Below are positions 63,687-64,000 of a stretch of DNA of 64,000 bases, piece after piece. Both the position numbers and the translations under genes were made by a program. The notes under the pieces are model-generated. The model was not told the origin of the DNA and made no database searches. It saw only the letters and a list, made by a program, of their open reading frames with translations. The stretch is from Alphaproteobacteria bacterium (GTDB lineage: Bacteria > Pseudomonadota > Alphaproteobacteria > Micropepsales > Micropepsaceae). Position 1 is the stretch's first letter, and each line of letters starts with the position of its first letter. The stretch is from positions 1-64,000 of the forward strand of contig JAJPIX010000011.1 in NCBI GenBank assembly GCA_021324545.1, read 5' to 3'.

Positions 63687-64000
63687 CCATCCTCCTGATG
63701 GAACAGGAGAGTCATGCCGATGAGAATCGCGGCCGATGCGGGCGCTGCGGCCGCCAAAGGCACCGGCAGTATGCCGGATTCACCCAATGCCTGGGTGAGG
63801 TTGCTGAAAAAATAGACGCCGAAACCTGCGAGCGCCCCATAAAGGATGACGCGCGTCAGGCCGCCCATGCGCGCCAGCCGCAGCGAAAAACTGGCGGCCA
63901 TGAACACCATCGCGGCGAAAAGCGCGGGCAATGCCAGCAGCGTGTAGAAATACAGCTCATAGCGCAAGGCTGAGAATCCCGCTTCCTTGGCGGCGCTGAT
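63683..64000 (-). CDS. lptG: LPS export permease LptG, 3' part (cut by window edge)
   Basis: The C-terminal 105 residues of an LptF/LptG permease. Three hydrophobic segments are visible (ELYFYTLLALPALFAAMVFMA, VILYGALAGFGVYFFSNL, AAAAPASAAILIGMTLLF) with SFSLRLARMGG between the first two, and the final FHQEDG as in LptG. Position directly upstream of lptD identifies it as lptG rather than lptF. The start lies beyond the window. Confidence 0.9.
   Translation of the reverse strand: MSAAKEAGFSALRYELYFYTLLALPALFAAMVFMAASFSLRLARMGGLTRVILYGALAGFGVYFFSNLTQALGESGILPVPLAAAAPASAAILIGMTLLFHQEDG

Overview
The window reads as a GC-rich chromosomal segment of a free-living alphaproteobacterium. The order lptG-lptD-surA-pdxA-rsmA, the run fabD-fabG-acpP-fabF-mltG-yicC-gmk, the tandem DUF992 proteins, and the ApaG and alphaproteobacterial-type LptD sequences all fit. 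I cannot fix the genus. No rRNA, tRNA, CRISPR array, transposase, integrase or phage gene was recognised.

Left part (1-17.4 kb): a mixed accessory and housekeeping region. It opens with a three-gene cassette of an Lgt-like membrane protein, a cysteine-rich radical SAM enzyme resembling the MJ0619/tetraether-lipid-synthase (Tes) family, and a small membrane protein. Then come a GNAT acetyltransferase, a translationally coupled TerB-like/SixA pair, OsmC, ApaG, FolE, a thiolase, two DUF992 secreted proteins, an RTX serralysin-type metalloprotease, a sarcosine/N-methyltryptophan oxidase, a second RTX-type protein whose reading frame is broken by one base, an HMG-CoA-synthase-like/DUF35 fusion and a TPR-SPOR protein.

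Central part (16.4-46.3 kb): a large exopolysaccharide locus. Nucleotide-sugar enzymes: UDP-glucuronate 4-epimerase-like, GalU, GalE, UDP-glucuronate decarboxylase, ManC. Assembly and export: an ExoY-like initiating phosphoglycosyltransferase, two GT4 glycosyltransferases, a flippase, a candidate polymerase, a Wzz-like protein, a very large five-SLBB export protein, and YjbH and YjbF. The locus also carries CysD and a CysN-CysC fusion, which make PAPS, followed by four sulfotransferase-type proteins and a Tat-exported beta-helix protein; a fifth sulfotransferase fused to TPRs lies at 54-56 kb. The simplest reading is a sulfated exopolysaccharide containing uronic acid- or pentose-derived sugars. 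An orphan two-partner-secretion (FhaC/ShlB) outer-membrane transporter sits at its right end.

Right part (46.4-64 kb): an APH-like/P-loop kinase fusion, the fatty-acid synthesis cluster running into mltG-yicC-gmk, the TPR-sulfotransferase, a small RTX-type protein with twelve DQGTD-type repeats, a zinc alcohol dehydrogenase, then the minus-strand envelope operon lptG-lptD-surA-pdxA-rsmA, with lptG cut by the window edge.

Most notable: the Tes-like radical SAM/Lgt-paralog cassette, the sulfate-activation plus sulfotransferase exopolysaccharide island, and a shared C-terminal module on three dispersed RTX-like proteins, one of them frameshifted.
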